DNA of 64,000 bases, taken from NCBI GenBank assembly GCA_964489955.1, contig CAZBAV010000014.1:11012-75011 (forward strand), in the 5' to 3' direction. The notes below the pieces were generated by a model that worked only from the letters and a program-made list of their open reading frames with translations, had not been told where the DNA came from and made no database searches. The stretch is from Leadbetterella sp964489955. GTDB lineage: Bacteria; Bacteroidota; Bacteroidia; Cytophagales; Spirosomataceae. The position numbers and the translations under genes were made by a program. Every line of letters starts with the position of its first letter. Position 1 is the stretch's first letter. Of this stretch, positions 44,667 through 53,687 are shown piece by piece.

Positions 44667-44697
44667 CAAAATTACTGCTTTCTTATTGAAATTCAAA
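44667..44697 (-). promoter_or_regulatory. Promoter of rpsF-rpsR-rplI
   Basis: Minus-strand TTTG (44694-44697) and TAATTTTG (44667-44674) are 19 nt apart, a good match to the phylum's -33/-7 promoter. The predicted start lies at about 44662, leaving a leader of about 47 nt before the rpsF ATG. Confidence 0.65.
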
Positions 44698-44844
44698 TAT
44701 CTAGGCAAAAATATTTTAATAGTTTTATTCTGCGGAATTTCATCTATTTGTAAAATTAGGAGGATTTATTGCATTATTGTAATTTTGAATACCTTCTTGA
44801 CGCAAATTTATACCCCAATACAAAAGCATTAAGCCTACAAATCT

Positions 44845-44852
44845 TATTTTTG
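44845..44852 (+). promoter_or_regulatory. TAnnTTTG -7 element for pgk
   Basis: TATTTTTG is 23 nt before the pgk ATG. No convincing -33 element, so confidence is limited. Confidence 0.4.
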
Positions 44853-44875
44853 GGAAATTTGCCGTAAAATTTCAT

Positions 44876-46063
44876 ATGAAAACAGTAGACAGTTTTGATT
44901 TTAAAAACAAAAAAGCCCTAATACGGGTAGATTTCAACGTGCCACTTAATGAGCGTTTTGAAATTACAGATGAAACCCGAATAAAGGCCACTATCCCTAC
45001 CATTAAAAAGATTTTAGCAGATGGGGGTTCATGTATCCTCATGTCGCATTTAGGAAGGCCGAAAGACGGGCCTACCGAAAAATACTCTTTAAAACACATT
45101 GTTACTCCATTGTCATTGATTTTGGGTGTGCAGGTAAAATTTGCTCCGGATTGTATAGGTGAGGAGGCTCAAAGCTTATCCGCTGCTTTGCAGCCAGGGG
45201 AAGTACTTTTACTGGAGAACCTACGATTTTATAAAGAAGAAGAAAAAGGAGATGCTGAGTTTGCTCAAAAATTAGCATCCTTAGGTAATGTTTGGGTAAA
45301 CGATGCATTTGGTACTGCCCACAGAGCTCACGCCTCTACAGCCGTAATAGGACAGTTTTTTGAAGACCGCGTTTGTGGAAAGGTAATGCAAGCTGAGGTA
45401 GAGAACGCAGACCGTATATTACAGCATGCGGAACGCCCTTTTACAGCTATCATGGGTGGAGCCAAAATTTCTGACAAGATTCTTATCATAGAGAAGCTTT
45501 TGGATAAAGTAGATAACCTGATTATAGGTGGAGGTATGACATATACTTTCACTAAGGCTCAAGGCGGTAAAATAGGTACATCTCTTCTAGAGGCAGATAA
45601 GCAAGAATTGGCCTTGGAAATATTGAAAAAAGCGGAAGAGAAAGGAGTGAAAGTCTATATGCCGCTTGACAATATGGCGGCCAAAGAGTTTAGTAATGAC
45701 TCGGAAAGAGCTTTAGTAGCTTCAGATGAGATTCCTGATGATATGATGGGTCTGGATATTGGCCCTAAAAGTATAGAACTGTTTAGTAAAGTAGTTAAAG
45801 CGTCTAAAACCGTACTATGGAATGGACCTATGGGGGTTTTTGAATTTCCTAACTTTGCTACAGGAACCAATGCCATTGCAGAGGCTGTAGTAGCTGCCAC
45901 AGATGATAACAATGCATTTTCATTGATAGGCGGTGGAGATTCTGCTGCTGCCATTAATAATGCCGGATTCGGAGATCGTGTATCTTATGTATCTACAGGC
46001 GGTGGAGCTCTATTAGAGTATATGGAAGGTAAAGTACTGCCAGGCGTAGCGGCTCTGGCTTAA
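44876..46063 (+). CDS. pgk: Phosphoglycerate kinase
   Basis: Converts 1,3-bisphosphoglycerate and ADP to 3-phosphoglycerate and ATP in glycolysis. The 395-residue product has KKALIRVDFNVPLNERFEIT, LMSHLGRPKDGPTEKYSL, LLLENLRFYKEEEKGDAEFA, VNDAFGTAHRAHAST, AIMGGAKISDKILIIEKLLD, VLWNGPMGVFEFPNFATGTN and FSLIGGGDSAAAINNAG. All substrate- and nucleotide-binding elements are present. Flanked by a -7 box and a strong terminator, so it is transcribed alone. Confidence 0.98.
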   Translation: MKTVDSFDFKNKKALIRVDFNVPLNERFEITDETRIKATIPTIKKILADGGSCILMSHLGRPKDGPTEKYSLKHIVTPLSLILGVQVKFAPDCIGEEAQSLSAALQPGEVLLLENLRFYKEEEKGDAEFAQKLASLGNVWVNDAFGTAHRAHASTAVIGQFFEDRVCGKVMQAEVENADRILQHAERPFTAIMGGAKISDKILIIEKLLDKVDNLIIGGGMTYTFTKAQGGKIGTSLLEADKQELALEILKKAEEKGVKVYMPLDNMAAKEFSNDSERALVASDEIPDDMMGLDIGPKSIELFSKVVKASKTVLWNGPMGVFEFPNFATGTNAIAEAVVAATDDNNAFSLIGGGDSAAAINNAGFGDRVSYVSTGGGALLEYMEGKVLPGVAALA

Positions 46064-46080
46064 GTAAGGATTTTGATTAA

Positions 46081-46117
46081 AAAAAGGTTGTGGTCTGATG
46101 AAGATTACAACCTTTTT
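46081..46117. terminator. Bidirectional terminator after pgk
   Basis: AAAAAGGTTGT and ACAACCTTTTT form an 11-bp stem with a 15-nt loop and runs of A and T on either side, between pgk and the convergent propeller gene. Confidence 0.88.
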
Positions 46118-46118
46118 T

Positions 46119-47117
46119 TTATGGTGTGATAATTCCTACACGTCCTTCAGTCCCTGCGGCAATACACGTATTCCCGAAGCATTTCACAACATGAAAGGAC
46201 TCCGAGTCCAGAGGCTTCCAGCTCAATCCCGCATCCTTAGATATGGCCGAGCCAATTGTGCCTACACTAATTAGATGGGCTTTAGGACCAAATGACGCTA
46301 CACACTCTGTTAGGCCGCCCTTCCAAAAATCGTTGTTGGTATACCAGGATTGTCCAAAAGAGTTAGAAAGTGAATATTGCAAGGTTGGTTCTTCGTTATC
46401 AAGGTAGTCTCCACCCACAGCCACCAACGTATAGGAGTCAATTGCAAAAATGCCAAAAATACCGCGACTATCACCTTTTTGAAAGAGCGTATTCTGTGCT
46501 TGCCAACTTTTACCTTGGTCAAAAGAATGGAAAATTCGGCCTTGGGTATGAAACCACACGTTTTTATTGTAATAGGTTATGTTAGAGTTGCTGGCTGCAA
46601 AAGAAGCTTCGCCGTCTAGGACTGGAGGTAAATTCTCTACCCTTTTCCACGTTTCGCCTAGGTCTTCCGTAAACAAAAGATAAGGGAAAGGGTCAATAGG
46701 GTCACCAATAATGTATCCACTCCAAGGACTGCGGAATTTTATTGTATCAAAAAAAACACCTTTTTCTTCCTTTTTTAGCACTTCCCTCCACGAAATTCCG
46801 TTGTTTGAAGTTTTAATAACAACAGCCTTGCCTTCCGATGCATCCCCTGCACTCATAGCCAAAATAGTACTGTCGTTTAAAACAGCCACACCCCTAAAAT
46901 CAAGGTGTCTGTATTCTTCCGGACAAAAGTTGTCCCAGCTTAAGCCTCCGTCTTTAGAGTTTAGGATGCTTCCTTTAGACCCTGAAATCCATATATTATG
47001 ACTGCCATTTGCGTCAATTGCCCTAATGGATGGCTTCTCTGGGAGTTGCTGTACATTCCATTGTGCTATAATATGGAGGGGAAATAGAAGAAAAACAGAA
47101 AAAAACAAGTGTCTCAT
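46119..47117 (-). CDS. Ycf48/BNR-type beta-propeller secreted protein
   Basis: A 332-residue protein with signal MRHLFFSVFLLFPLHIIAQ. Repeats typical of the Ycf48/BNR/sortilin-like propeller occur: ILNSKDGGLSWDNF, VIKTSNNGISWREV, LFTEDLGETWKRV, IFHSFDQGKSWQAQ, SLSNSFGQSWYTN and AISKDAGLSWKPL, each with the S-x-D-x-G-x-(S/T)-W Asp box. Predicted periplasmic or surface propeller; the ligand is unknown, and a photosystem role of Ycf48 is not implied. The start 47117 is chosen over 47183 because it supplies the signal peptide. Confidence 0.8.
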   Translation of the reverse strand: MRHLFFSVFLLFPLHIIAQWNVQQLPEKPSIRAIDANGSHNIWISGSKGSILNSKDGGLSWDNFCPEEYRHLDFRGVAVLNDSTILAMSAGDASEGKAVVIKTSNNGISWREVLKKEEKGVFFDTIKFRSPWSGYIIGDPIDPFPYLLFTEDLGETWKRVENLPPVLDGEASFAASNSNITYYNKNVWFHTQGRIFHSFDQGKSWQAQNTLFQKGDSRGIFGIFAIDSYTLVAVGGDYLDNEEPTLQYSLSNSFGQSWYTNNDFWKGGLTECVASFGPKAHLISVGTIGSAISKDAGLSWKPLDSESFHVVKCFGNTCIAAGTEGRVGIITP

Positions 47118-47154
47118 TTGGCATTTTATAGTTTGGGGTGGTGAAGTTACAGAT

Positions 47155-47190
47155 TTTGTAGGAATCACGGCCTTTAATTTCATAATTTTG
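47155..47190 (+). promoter_or_regulatory. Candidate promoter immediately upstream of the batD-like gene
   Basis: TTTG at 47155-47158 and TAATTTTG at 47183-47190 are 24 nt apart, slightly wider than usual. The -7 box ends 1 nt before the first ATG (47192), so if it is used the transcript would start at or just before the ATG at 47195, that is, leaderless. Confidence 0.3.
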
Positions 47191-47191
47191 C

Positions 47192-48523
47192 ATGATGCGG
47201 TTTATTAGGTGTTTCTTCTTCATATTCTTATTGCCTGCTTGTCTTTGGGCACAGCAGATTCCTGCTCCCAAAGTAGAAATTGGGCCAGATGAGATATCTA
47301 TGAATCAGAAGTTGACTGTAACTATAACTGTGTATGGCAAGTTAGATTATGTGGAGGATCTGCCGGAGTTTGCCGGTTTTATAAAAGGCAACAAAACTAC
47401 ACGCCACAATGAGGTAAAAATAGATGGTGAAAGGGTGCCTGTACATACTATTGTAAAGAACTTTATTCCAATAGAGGGTGGCGAATTTTTGATACCGGCC
47501 TTTGACCTTGACATAAATAAACAGACAGTCAAAGTAGAATCGAAGATGATTAAGGTTATGGATGATGAAGAGAGTTTCACTGACATTAACCGAACAATAA
47601 GTTCTGCCGAGTTTGTATTAGAGTGTTCAAAACGAGAGATATTTGTAGGAGAAGGTGTAAAAATACGTTTATCTTTTTATTTATCGGAGGGTAATGCAGC
47701 CAACTGGCAGTTTGCGGCTGATATAAGCCGACAGGTAGAGGCAATAGCAAAAAAAGTAAAACCTGAAAATACGTTAGAAAATCGGAATATAATTAGCTCT
47801 ATTCCCATGAGGGAAGAGTATATAAAAGGCGTGCGGTATTTTGTGTATGACATTTTCGAGGCGGTGTATTACCCACTTAATAATAAAGAAATTGTTATCC
47901 CAGCACTGAGCCTTACAATGAATAGAGGAGAGGGGAAAGCGGTACTTAAGTCGCAATCACAAATAATAAGAGTAAAGGAATTGCCTAGCCATCCGCAGAA
48001 GGATAAGGTACCGGTTGGTAGTTTGCGTATCAGGCAAGAATTAAATGACTCCAAACCTAAATCAACTGGTAAAAGCTTCGACTTTTCTATTGTACTTGAA
48101 GGGCAAGGGCATTTTAATGATATTAACCTTAATAAGCCTGTGAATGACAAAGACTTTGACTTTTATGAAGCAAATGTAGATATAAGCCAAGCAAAGGGTA
48201 AGGTATCAGGTAGTAAGAGGTTCACATATAAAATACTTCCGAAAGTTGCAGGAGACTTCAATATAGGTTCTTATTTCAATCTGGTTTATTTTGATATAAA
48301 AACCCGGAATTATGATACCTTGCGGCTAAATGAAAGAGTAGTAGTTACAGGCGAAACTATCGATACCAAGGAGTCTTTCACTGCCAATATTTACCGGGGT
48401 ATAGAAGAATTGGAAACCGATAGTAGTGCACTTAACCTTAAACGGATTTTCAAAGGAATGGCCAATGTCTTGTTGGTATTAATGGTGTTTGTTTTAATTT
48501 TTATTTGGAAAAAAAATGGGTAG
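47192..48523 (+). CDS. BatD-like protein (aerotolerance-related)
   Basis: A 443-residue protein: signal peptide (about 1-20), a beta-sandwich-rich periplasmic region (KVEIGPDEISMNQKLTVTIT, FAGFIKGNKTTRHNEVKIDG, CSKREIFVGEGVKIRLSFYL, GSLRIRQELNDSKPK) and a C-terminal membrane helix about 423-440. This is the BatD architecture. In the bat operons batD stands beside batA, batB and batC; none of these is adjacent here, so this is an orphan BatD-like gene. It overlaps the aroC start by 8 nt. Confidence 0.8.
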   Translation: MMRFIRCFFFIFLLPACLWAQQIPAPKVEIGPDEISMNQKLTVTITVYGKLDYVEDLPEFAGFIKGNKTTRHNEVKIDGERVPVHTIVKNFIPIEGGEFLIPAFDLDINKQTVKVESKMIKVMDDEESFTDINRTISSAEFVLECSKREIFVGEGVKIRLSFYLSEGNAANWQFAADISRQVEAIAKKVKPENTLENRNIISSIPMREEYIKGVRYFVYDIFEAVYYPLNNKEIVIPALSLTMNRGEGKAVLKSQSQIIRVKELPSHPQKDKVPVGSLRIRQELNDSKPKSTGKSFDFSIVLEGQGHFNDINLNKPVNDKDFDFYEANVDISQAKGKVSGSKRFTYKILPKVAGDFNIGSYFNLVYFDIKTRNYDTLRLNERVVVTGETIDTKESFTANIYRGIEELETDSSALNLKRIFKGMANVLLVLMVFVLIFIWKKNG

Positions 48524-49592
48524 TACATACGGAAAGATATTTAAGATTTCTACGTTCGGGGAGTCACATGGCAAGGCTATTGGTGTGGTGATAGATGGTT
48601 GTCCGGCGGGGGTAGAATTTAATGAAGAATATATCCAAAACGAGTTGGATAGGAGGAAACCGGGGCAGTCACGTATAACTACCCAAAGGAAAGAGTCCGA
48701 TACATTTCAGGTGCTGTCTGGTGTTTTTGAAGATAAGACTACAGGCACGCCCATAGCACTTTTGATACCAAATGAAGACCAGAGAAGTAAAGACTACAGC
48801 CATATATCACAAAGTTTTCGTCCATCACATGCGGACTTTACCTATACTGAAAAATATGGAGTAAGAGACTACCGAGGTGGAGGTAGAAGTTCGGCTCGGG
48901 AGACCGCTGCACGAGTAGCTGCAGGAGCATTGGCAAAAAGTATTTTAGAGAAACAAGGAGTGCGTATACATTCTTATGTTTCACAGGTGGGCGGCTTAAA
49001 AACAGAAAAGCATTACTCAGAGTTAGATTTTTTCGCCATAGATTCTAATGCTGTGAGATGCCCGGATGCAGAAATGGCCGAAAAAATGTTTAATTACATA
49101 GATGAGGTACGGAAAGCTGGAGACTCTGTGGGAGGTGTAATAACTGGTGTATTACGAGGTGTGCCGGCCGGTTGGGGCGAACCCGTTTTTGACAAACTCC
49201 ATGCGGAGCTAGGTAAGGCTATGTTAAGTATAAATGCCGTAAAAGGTTTTGAATACGGAAGCGGTTTTGATGGTGTGGAGCTATTGGGATCGCAACACAA
49301 TGACCTTTTCTATATGGAGGATGGAAAGGTCCGTACAAAGACCAACCATTCGGGAGGTATACAAGGTGGAATCTCTAATGGAGAAGATATTTACTTTAGG
49401 GTGGCATTTAAGCCTACAGCAACTATTATGCGTGATCAGGAAAGTGTAGATTCTCAAGGAAACCCCGCTACAGTATCTGGTAAAGGTCGTCATGATCCTT
49501 GTGTCCTGCCACGTGCAGTACCCATTGTAGACGCCATGGCAGCACTTGTGCTAATAGACTTTATGTTGCTAAACAAAGTAGGGAAAGTCTAG
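48516..49592 (+). CDS. aroC: Chorismate synthase
   Basis: The last enzyme of the shikimate pathway, needing reduced FMN. The 358-residue product has KIFKISTFGESHGKAIGVVI, PGQSRITTQRKESDTFQVLS, FRPSHADFTYTEKYGVRDYR, GGGRSSARETAARVAAGALA and GRHDPCVLPRAVPIVDAMAA, all signature regions. The start overlaps the batD-like stop by 8 nt, so translation is coupled although the functions are unrelated. Confidence 0.97.
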   Translation: MGSTYGKIFKISTFGESHGKAIGVVIDGCPAGVEFNEEYIQNELDRRKPGQSRITTQRKESDTFQVLSGVFEDKTTGTPIALLIPNEDQRSKDYSHISQSFRPSHADFTYTEKYGVRDYRGGGRSSARETAARVAAGALAKSILEKQGVRIHSYVSQVGGLKTEKHYSELDFFAIDSNAVRCPDAEMAEKMFNYIDEVRKAGDSVGGVITGVLRGVPAGWGEPVFDKLHAELGKAMLSINAVKGFEYGSGFDGVELLGSQHNDLFYMEDGKVRTKTNHSGGIQGGISNGEDIYFRVAFKPTATIMRDQESVDSQGNPATVSGKGRHDPCVLPRAVPIVDAMAALVLIDFMLLNKVGKV

Positions 49593-49625
49593 TAGTTTTG
49601 TCACAAGTGATAAAGCCATCTGTAT

Positions 49626-50315
49626 TTAGTTTTTGGGTTCTCTTAGTACATAACCCATGCCTACTACAGTATGTATAATTTTTGGTGAGTTAAACTTATC
49701 TAGCTTCTTACGTAAGTAGTTAATGTATACGTCTACTACATTTGTGCCGAGGTCAAAGTTAACTTCCCATACTTGTTCCAAGATTTCTTGTCGTGAGAAC
49801 ACCTTATTAGGCATCTTCATAAGTAGCATGAGAAGTTTGAACTCGGTAGAAGTGAGAGTCATTTCGTTACCCTTTACAGACACAAGTTTAGATGTATTAT
49901 TAAGCACTACATCATCAAAAGTGTAAATTTCGTTAGTTTCCTCTTTAGTTGTGAGCTGAGTACGTCTCAAAAGAGAGTTTATTCTGGCAATAAGTTCAAT
50001 GAACTTAAAGGGTTTTACTAAGTAATCATCGGCTCCCTTATTAAGGCCGTCTGCCACGTTTTCGGCGGTACCAAGTGCGGTTAGTAGTAGAAGCGGGACA
50101 TTACTTTTCCCCCGTATTCTTTCACATACCTCCAAACCACTAATTTTTGGCAGCATTATATCTAGAATAATGAGGTCAAAAGAGCCGTTAACGGCCAAGT
50201 CAAGGCCTTTTTCTCCATCTAAAGCTACAGTTACCTGGAAATTCTCTTCTTCCAAACCTTTCCGTACTATAGAGCAGACCTGGATATCATCTTCTATTAA
50301 AAGTATTTTTTTCAA
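49626..50315 (-). CDS. OmpR-type response regulator, TTG start
   Basis: A 229-residue regulator: the receiver domain begins KKILLIEDDIQVCSIVRKGL with LIILDIMLPKISG carrying the phospho-acceptor Asp52, and DDYLVKPFKFIEL with Lys101; the winged-helix DNA-binding domain ends NVVDVYINYLRKKLDKFNSP and IIHTVVGMGYVLREP. The frame is open upstream to 50441, but that would add an odd hydrophobic extension; no ATG precedes the receiver, so a TTG at 50315 is chosen. No kinase is adjacent. Its partner could be elsewhere; the kinase at 21227 is a candidate only because it is also an orphan. Confidence 0.88.
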   Translation of the reverse strand: MKKILLIEDDIQVCSIVRKGLEEENFQVTVALDGEKGLDLAVNGSFDLIILDIMLPKISGLEVCERIRGKSNVPLLLLTALGTAENVADGLNKGADDYLVKPFKFIELIARINSLLRRTQLTTKEETNEIYTFDDVVLNNTSKLVSVKGNEMTLTSTEFKLLMLLMKMPNKVFSRQEILEQVWEVNFDLGTNVVDVYINYLRKKLDKFNSPKIIHTVVGMGYVLREPKN

Positions 50316-50608
50316 AGGCAAACAATTAATTCGAATAAGATGCAATATCTTAAAAAAAAATGGAAAATTTGTTATTTTATATGTAGTACTAACGTTACCT
50401 AAGAGGCAAAACAGAAAAGTACTTACTAGATTACAATGCAATACATAGATTGTTTGTCATATTAAATACAATAATATTTTCATTTAGACAAATTGCGTCG
50501 TTGTACGATGTGTTTGGTTTGTATTGGGCATGGTTTTTGTAAAATGGTATATTAGATTGTTTTGTTTCCATACCGCTTATAAAAAAAATATAAGATAACT
50601 ATAAGATA

Positions 50609-51928
50609 ATGAGTTTACTAGCTGGTTTAAGGAACAGTATTTCAGATAGGACGATACAGAACCTTTCTGCAAATCTACAAGAGGATCCTGCTAAGGTTAA
50701 GCAGGGGTTTGAATTAGGGATTAGTGCCTTTATGGCGGGAGTTACAAAATTTGGAAAATCAGATAAAGACCTTAAGAGCTTAGTAAACATTCTAAACGAT
50801 GGTGGACATACAGGTGATATCCTTTTTAATATTGAATCGTTTTCGGCTAATAACGAAAAAATACAATTACTTAATACGATAGGGAACAACATTGTAAACC
50901 ATTTTTTAGGAGATAAATCAGATGGAATCACAGGTCGTATTGAAGAACTTACAGGACTAAAAAAAGAGAATTCGGCTACTTTACTTAGTATTTCAGCTCC
51001 CTTGGTCTTAGGTTTTTTAGGGAAAACAATAAAAGAGAAAAGTTTGGGCTTATCTGGCTTTAGATCTTTTTTAGATGATATTAATACAGATGTAGCAGCT
51101 AATCTCCCTTTGTCGGTTTCCAACATTCTTAATTTTCCGAAGTACGCCAAGGTACAAGGTACAAATGTGCAAAAGCATAATGAAGCCGTTTTGGAGTTAA
51201 ACAATAACGAAAAGAAAGGGAAAACTAACTGGGGTTTGGTAGTTCCTTGGGTTCTATTATTGGTGGCTGCAGTGGCATTGGTATATTTTTCTAAATTTAA
51301 AGGAAGTAATACTCAGGGACCAAAAGAAGAGATACTCCAAATGGCAGATACTCTCCATCCGGAAGATTTTTTACCAGAAAGAGAGGAGGAGATTTTATTA
51401 AAACCAATGCCAAAATCAGAGTCTGGTCTATTGGAAGAAACTCCAAAAGAGAAAGCAAGCACTAGGCCCATGCTCACTGAGTCTAAGAAAGAAGAGCCGT
51501 TATCTCAACCAAAGAAAAGTGAGCCAGTTCCTGTAGTTAAGAAGGAGGAGAAGCCACAGGTAAAGAATACAGAATCTGCAGTAAAAAAAGAAACAGTTAA
51601 AAGAACTGCTCCGGATGTAACTCCCGCTGCTGTCAGAAATAATACTCCGGTGGGGTATACGGCAGTAGAGAGGAGCGTATTTGAAACAGGGAGTGCCCTT
51701 ATCTCTCACTCTGCTGGTTTATCTGGTATCGTATCACGTTTGAAGGGGAGTAACCGTAAGATTACCATTGTGCCAATGCGGGGTAACGGTGCTCGTGTAG
51801 CAGAAGATCGGGCATATGCACTGAAGGAGTACTTAGTGGATAATGGTGTAGAGTTAAGACAAATAGAGATAACTGAGTCAAGGGCAGGAAGCAATGCCAG
51901 CGGTATTGCATACCGAATTTCTGATTAA
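50609..51928 (+). CDS. DUF937 - membrane helix - OmpA-like protein
   Basis: A 439-residue protein with an unusual domain order. Residues about 1-180 are a DUF937-like region (NDGGHTGDILFNIESFSANN, HFLGDKSDGITGRIEELTGL, SATLLSISAPLVLGFLGKTI). A single membrane helix follows at 208-228 (WGLVVPWVLLLVAAVALVYF), then a Lys/Pro/Glu-rich linker (about 229-350), and an OmpA-like region (about 355-439: VFETGSALISHSAGLSGIVS, KITIVPMRGNGARVAEDRAY) lacking a signal peptide. The OmpA-like part would be periplasmic if the N-terminus is cytosolic. Role unknown; perhaps links a cytosolic DUF937 module to peptidoglycan. A terminator follows. Confidence 0.75.
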   Translation: MSLLAGLRNSISDRTIQNLSANLQEDPAKVKQGFELGISAFMAGVTKFGKSDKDLKSLVNILNDGGHTGDILFNIESFSANNEKIQLLNTIGNNIVNHFLGDKSDGITGRIEELTGLKKENSATLLSISAPLVLGFLGKTIKEKSLGLSGFRSFLDDINTDVAANLPLSVSNILNFPKYAKVQGTNVQKHNEAVLELNNNEKKGKTNWGLVVPWVLLLVAAVALVYFSKFKGSNTQGPKEEILQMADTLHPEDFLPEREEEILLKPMPKSESGLLEETPKEKASTRPMLTESKKEEPLSQPKKSEPVPVVKKEEKPQVKNTESAVKKETVKRTAPDVTPAAVRNNTPVGYTAVERSVFETGSALISHSAGLSGIVSRLKGSNRKITIVPMRGNGARVAEDRAYALKEYLVDNGVELRQIEITESRAGSNASGIAYRISD

Positions 51929-51954
51929 AGATAAATAGGTTTTAAGATTATGGG

Positions 51955-51987
51955 AAAGTGTGTTCGCTCATGGCGGCACACTTTTTT
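51955..51987 (+). terminator. Terminator after the DUF937 gene
   Basis: AAAGTGTG and CACACTTT form an 8-bp stem with an inner CGC/GCG pairing and are followed by T residues, 26 nt after the stop. Confidence 0.82.
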
Positions 51988-52064
51988 GTTTTATCTTTGT
52001 GTCAAACCCTATTGAGGATTAGGTATATTTTTTATAACCTTTTCCTAAATTTGGTATAAAAGGG

Positions 52065-52072
52065 TATTTTTG
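52065..52072 (+). promoter_or_regulatory. TAnnTTTG -7 element of the S8 protease unit
   Basis: TATTTTTG lies 34 nt before the protease ATG. The nearest TTTG is 11 nt upstream, too close for a normal -33. Confidence 0.42.
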
Positions 52073-52106
52073 TGGCGACACATATTAAACTTTTCTCAAA
52101 CAATAT

Positions 52107-53687
52107 ATGAAAAAACTGATTGCTTTTTTATTGCTGCTTTCCACGGCCGCATCCGCACAAGAACTTAAAACAAAACCGAATTGGCATAACCTAGATTATA
52201 AGGAGAATGGGGTTCGGGGTATTAGTACAGAAAAAGCTTACAGGGATCTTCTAAAAGGGAGAAAACCGAGCCCGGTGATAGTGGGTGTTATTGATTCTGG
52301 GGTGGATATCGCTCATGAAGACCTTAAGGATAACCTCTGGATAAATAAAGGAGAGATACCGGGTAATGGGATTGATGACGATAAAAACGGATTTGTAGAT
52401 GACGTTTATGGCTGGGACTTCTTAGGAAATGCACAAGGAGAGGATATTGCTGCTGAGCAGTTAGAGAGTGTAAGACTTTATAATGTATTAAAGGCGAAAT
52501 TTGGAGAAAACCCTTCGAGTAAGAAAATTAAAAAAAATAAGAAGGATTATGAGTTGATGGGTAAGCTGAAGGCCGAAATAGAAAAGGAGAGAGCCGAAGC
52601 CCAGCAATATCTGCCTATGATGCAAAACATGGTAGCTTCTACTGAAGAAGCAGAGAAGATACTTAAAGAAGCTACTAAAAGTGATAAACTCACTACTGAA
52701 ATAGTTAAAAATATAGATGCACAGAATCTTGATCGCAAAGGACGGATGGCTCGTGAACTATGGTTAAATGCTCAGCAGTATGGAGGTCTGGATGAGTTTA
52801 AAAGAGGTTTAGAATACTACCAGGAAAGGGTTAATTTCAACTTAAATCCAGATTTTAATCCAAGACCTAAAGTAGGCGATAATCCTTCTGAACTACAGTA
52901 TGGAAAATATGGTAATGCCGAAGTAACAGGTCCGGATGCTATGCATGGAACCCATGTTGCTGGTGTAATCGGGGCCAACAGGAATAATAATTTAGGTGTT
53001 CTGGGCGTGGCAGATAATGTGCAGATAATGTCTTTGAGAGCTGTTCCCAGTGGAGACGAGAGGGACAAAGATGTAGCTAATGCCATCCGCTATGCAGTAG
53101 ACAATGGTGCTCAAATCATAAACATGAGTTTTGGTAAGCCCTATTCGCCTGAAAAACACTGGGTAGATGACGCCGTAAAATATGCCGAATCTAAAGGAGT
53201 TTTGCTAGTGTCCGCAGCAGGAAATGACAGTCAAGATATAGACGAGCATACTCAGTACCCTTCACGGATTACAAAATCGGGCAAGGAGTTTCCTAATTGG
53301 ATTTCTGTAGGAGCTTTAAGCTATGAAGACGGAGAAGACATGGTAGCTAGTTTCTCTAATTACGGGAAAAAGGGAGTTGATGTTTTTGCTCCGGGAGTAG
53401 CAATTTATAATGCTGTACCGGGTTCTTCATATAAAGAGCAAGATGGGACCAGCTTTGCCTCACCAGTTGTAGCTGGTTTAGCGGCATTACTAAAATCATA
53501 TTTTCCGAGTCTTACGGCAGTTCAGTTAAAAGAGATCATACTAAAATCTGCTGTAAGGATAGAGAATCAAAAGGTTAACGTAGGAGAAGATAAAACTAAA
53601 GCCGACTTCACAGAATTGTCTGTAACAGGAGGGGTGGCAAATGCATACGAAGCCGTAAAATTGGCTATAGAATTGACTAGCAAATGA
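52107..53687 (+). CDS. Subtilisin-like (S8) secreted serine protease with a large insert
   Basis: A 526-residue protease with signal peptide about 1-18. Catalytic triad: VIDSGVDIAHEDL (Asp63), HGTHVAGVIGANRNN (His280), GTSFASPVVAGLAALLKSYF (Ser449), and the oxyanion Asn in LLVSAAGNDSQD. The stretch between Asp63 and His280 is about 215 residues instead of about 30 in subtilisin; it is rich in Lys/Glu and looks like a long helical insert (LMGKLKAEIEKERAEAQQYL). Periplasmic or extracellular. The stop overlaps the GlmU-like gene by 4 nt, so it begins a three-gene unit with two unrelated functions. Confidence 0.9.
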   Translation: MKKLIAFLLLLSTAASAQELKTKPNWHNLDYKENGVRGISTEKAYRDLLKGRKPSPVIVGVIDSGVDIAHEDLKDNLWINKGEIPGNGIDDDKNGFVDDVYGWDFLGNAQGEDIAAEQLESVRLYNVLKAKFGENPSSKKIKKNKKDYELMGKLKAEIEKERAEAQQYLPMMQNMVASTEEAEKILKEATKSDKLTTEIVKNIDAQNLDRKGRMARELWLNAQQYGGLDEFKRGLEYYQERVNFNLNPDFNPRPKVGDNPSELQYGKYGNAEVTGPDAMHGTHVAGVIGANRNNNLGVLGVADNVQIMSLRAVPSGDERDKDVANAIRYAVDNGAQIINMSFGKPYSPEKHWVDDAVKYAESKGVLLVSAAGNDSQDIDEHTQYPSRITKSGKEFPNWISVGALSYEDGEDMVASFSNYGKKGVDVFAPGVAIYNAVPGSSYKEQDGTSFASPVVAGLAALLKSYFPSLTAVQLKEIILKSAVRIENQKVNVGEDKTKADFTELSVTGGVANAYEAVKLAIELTSK

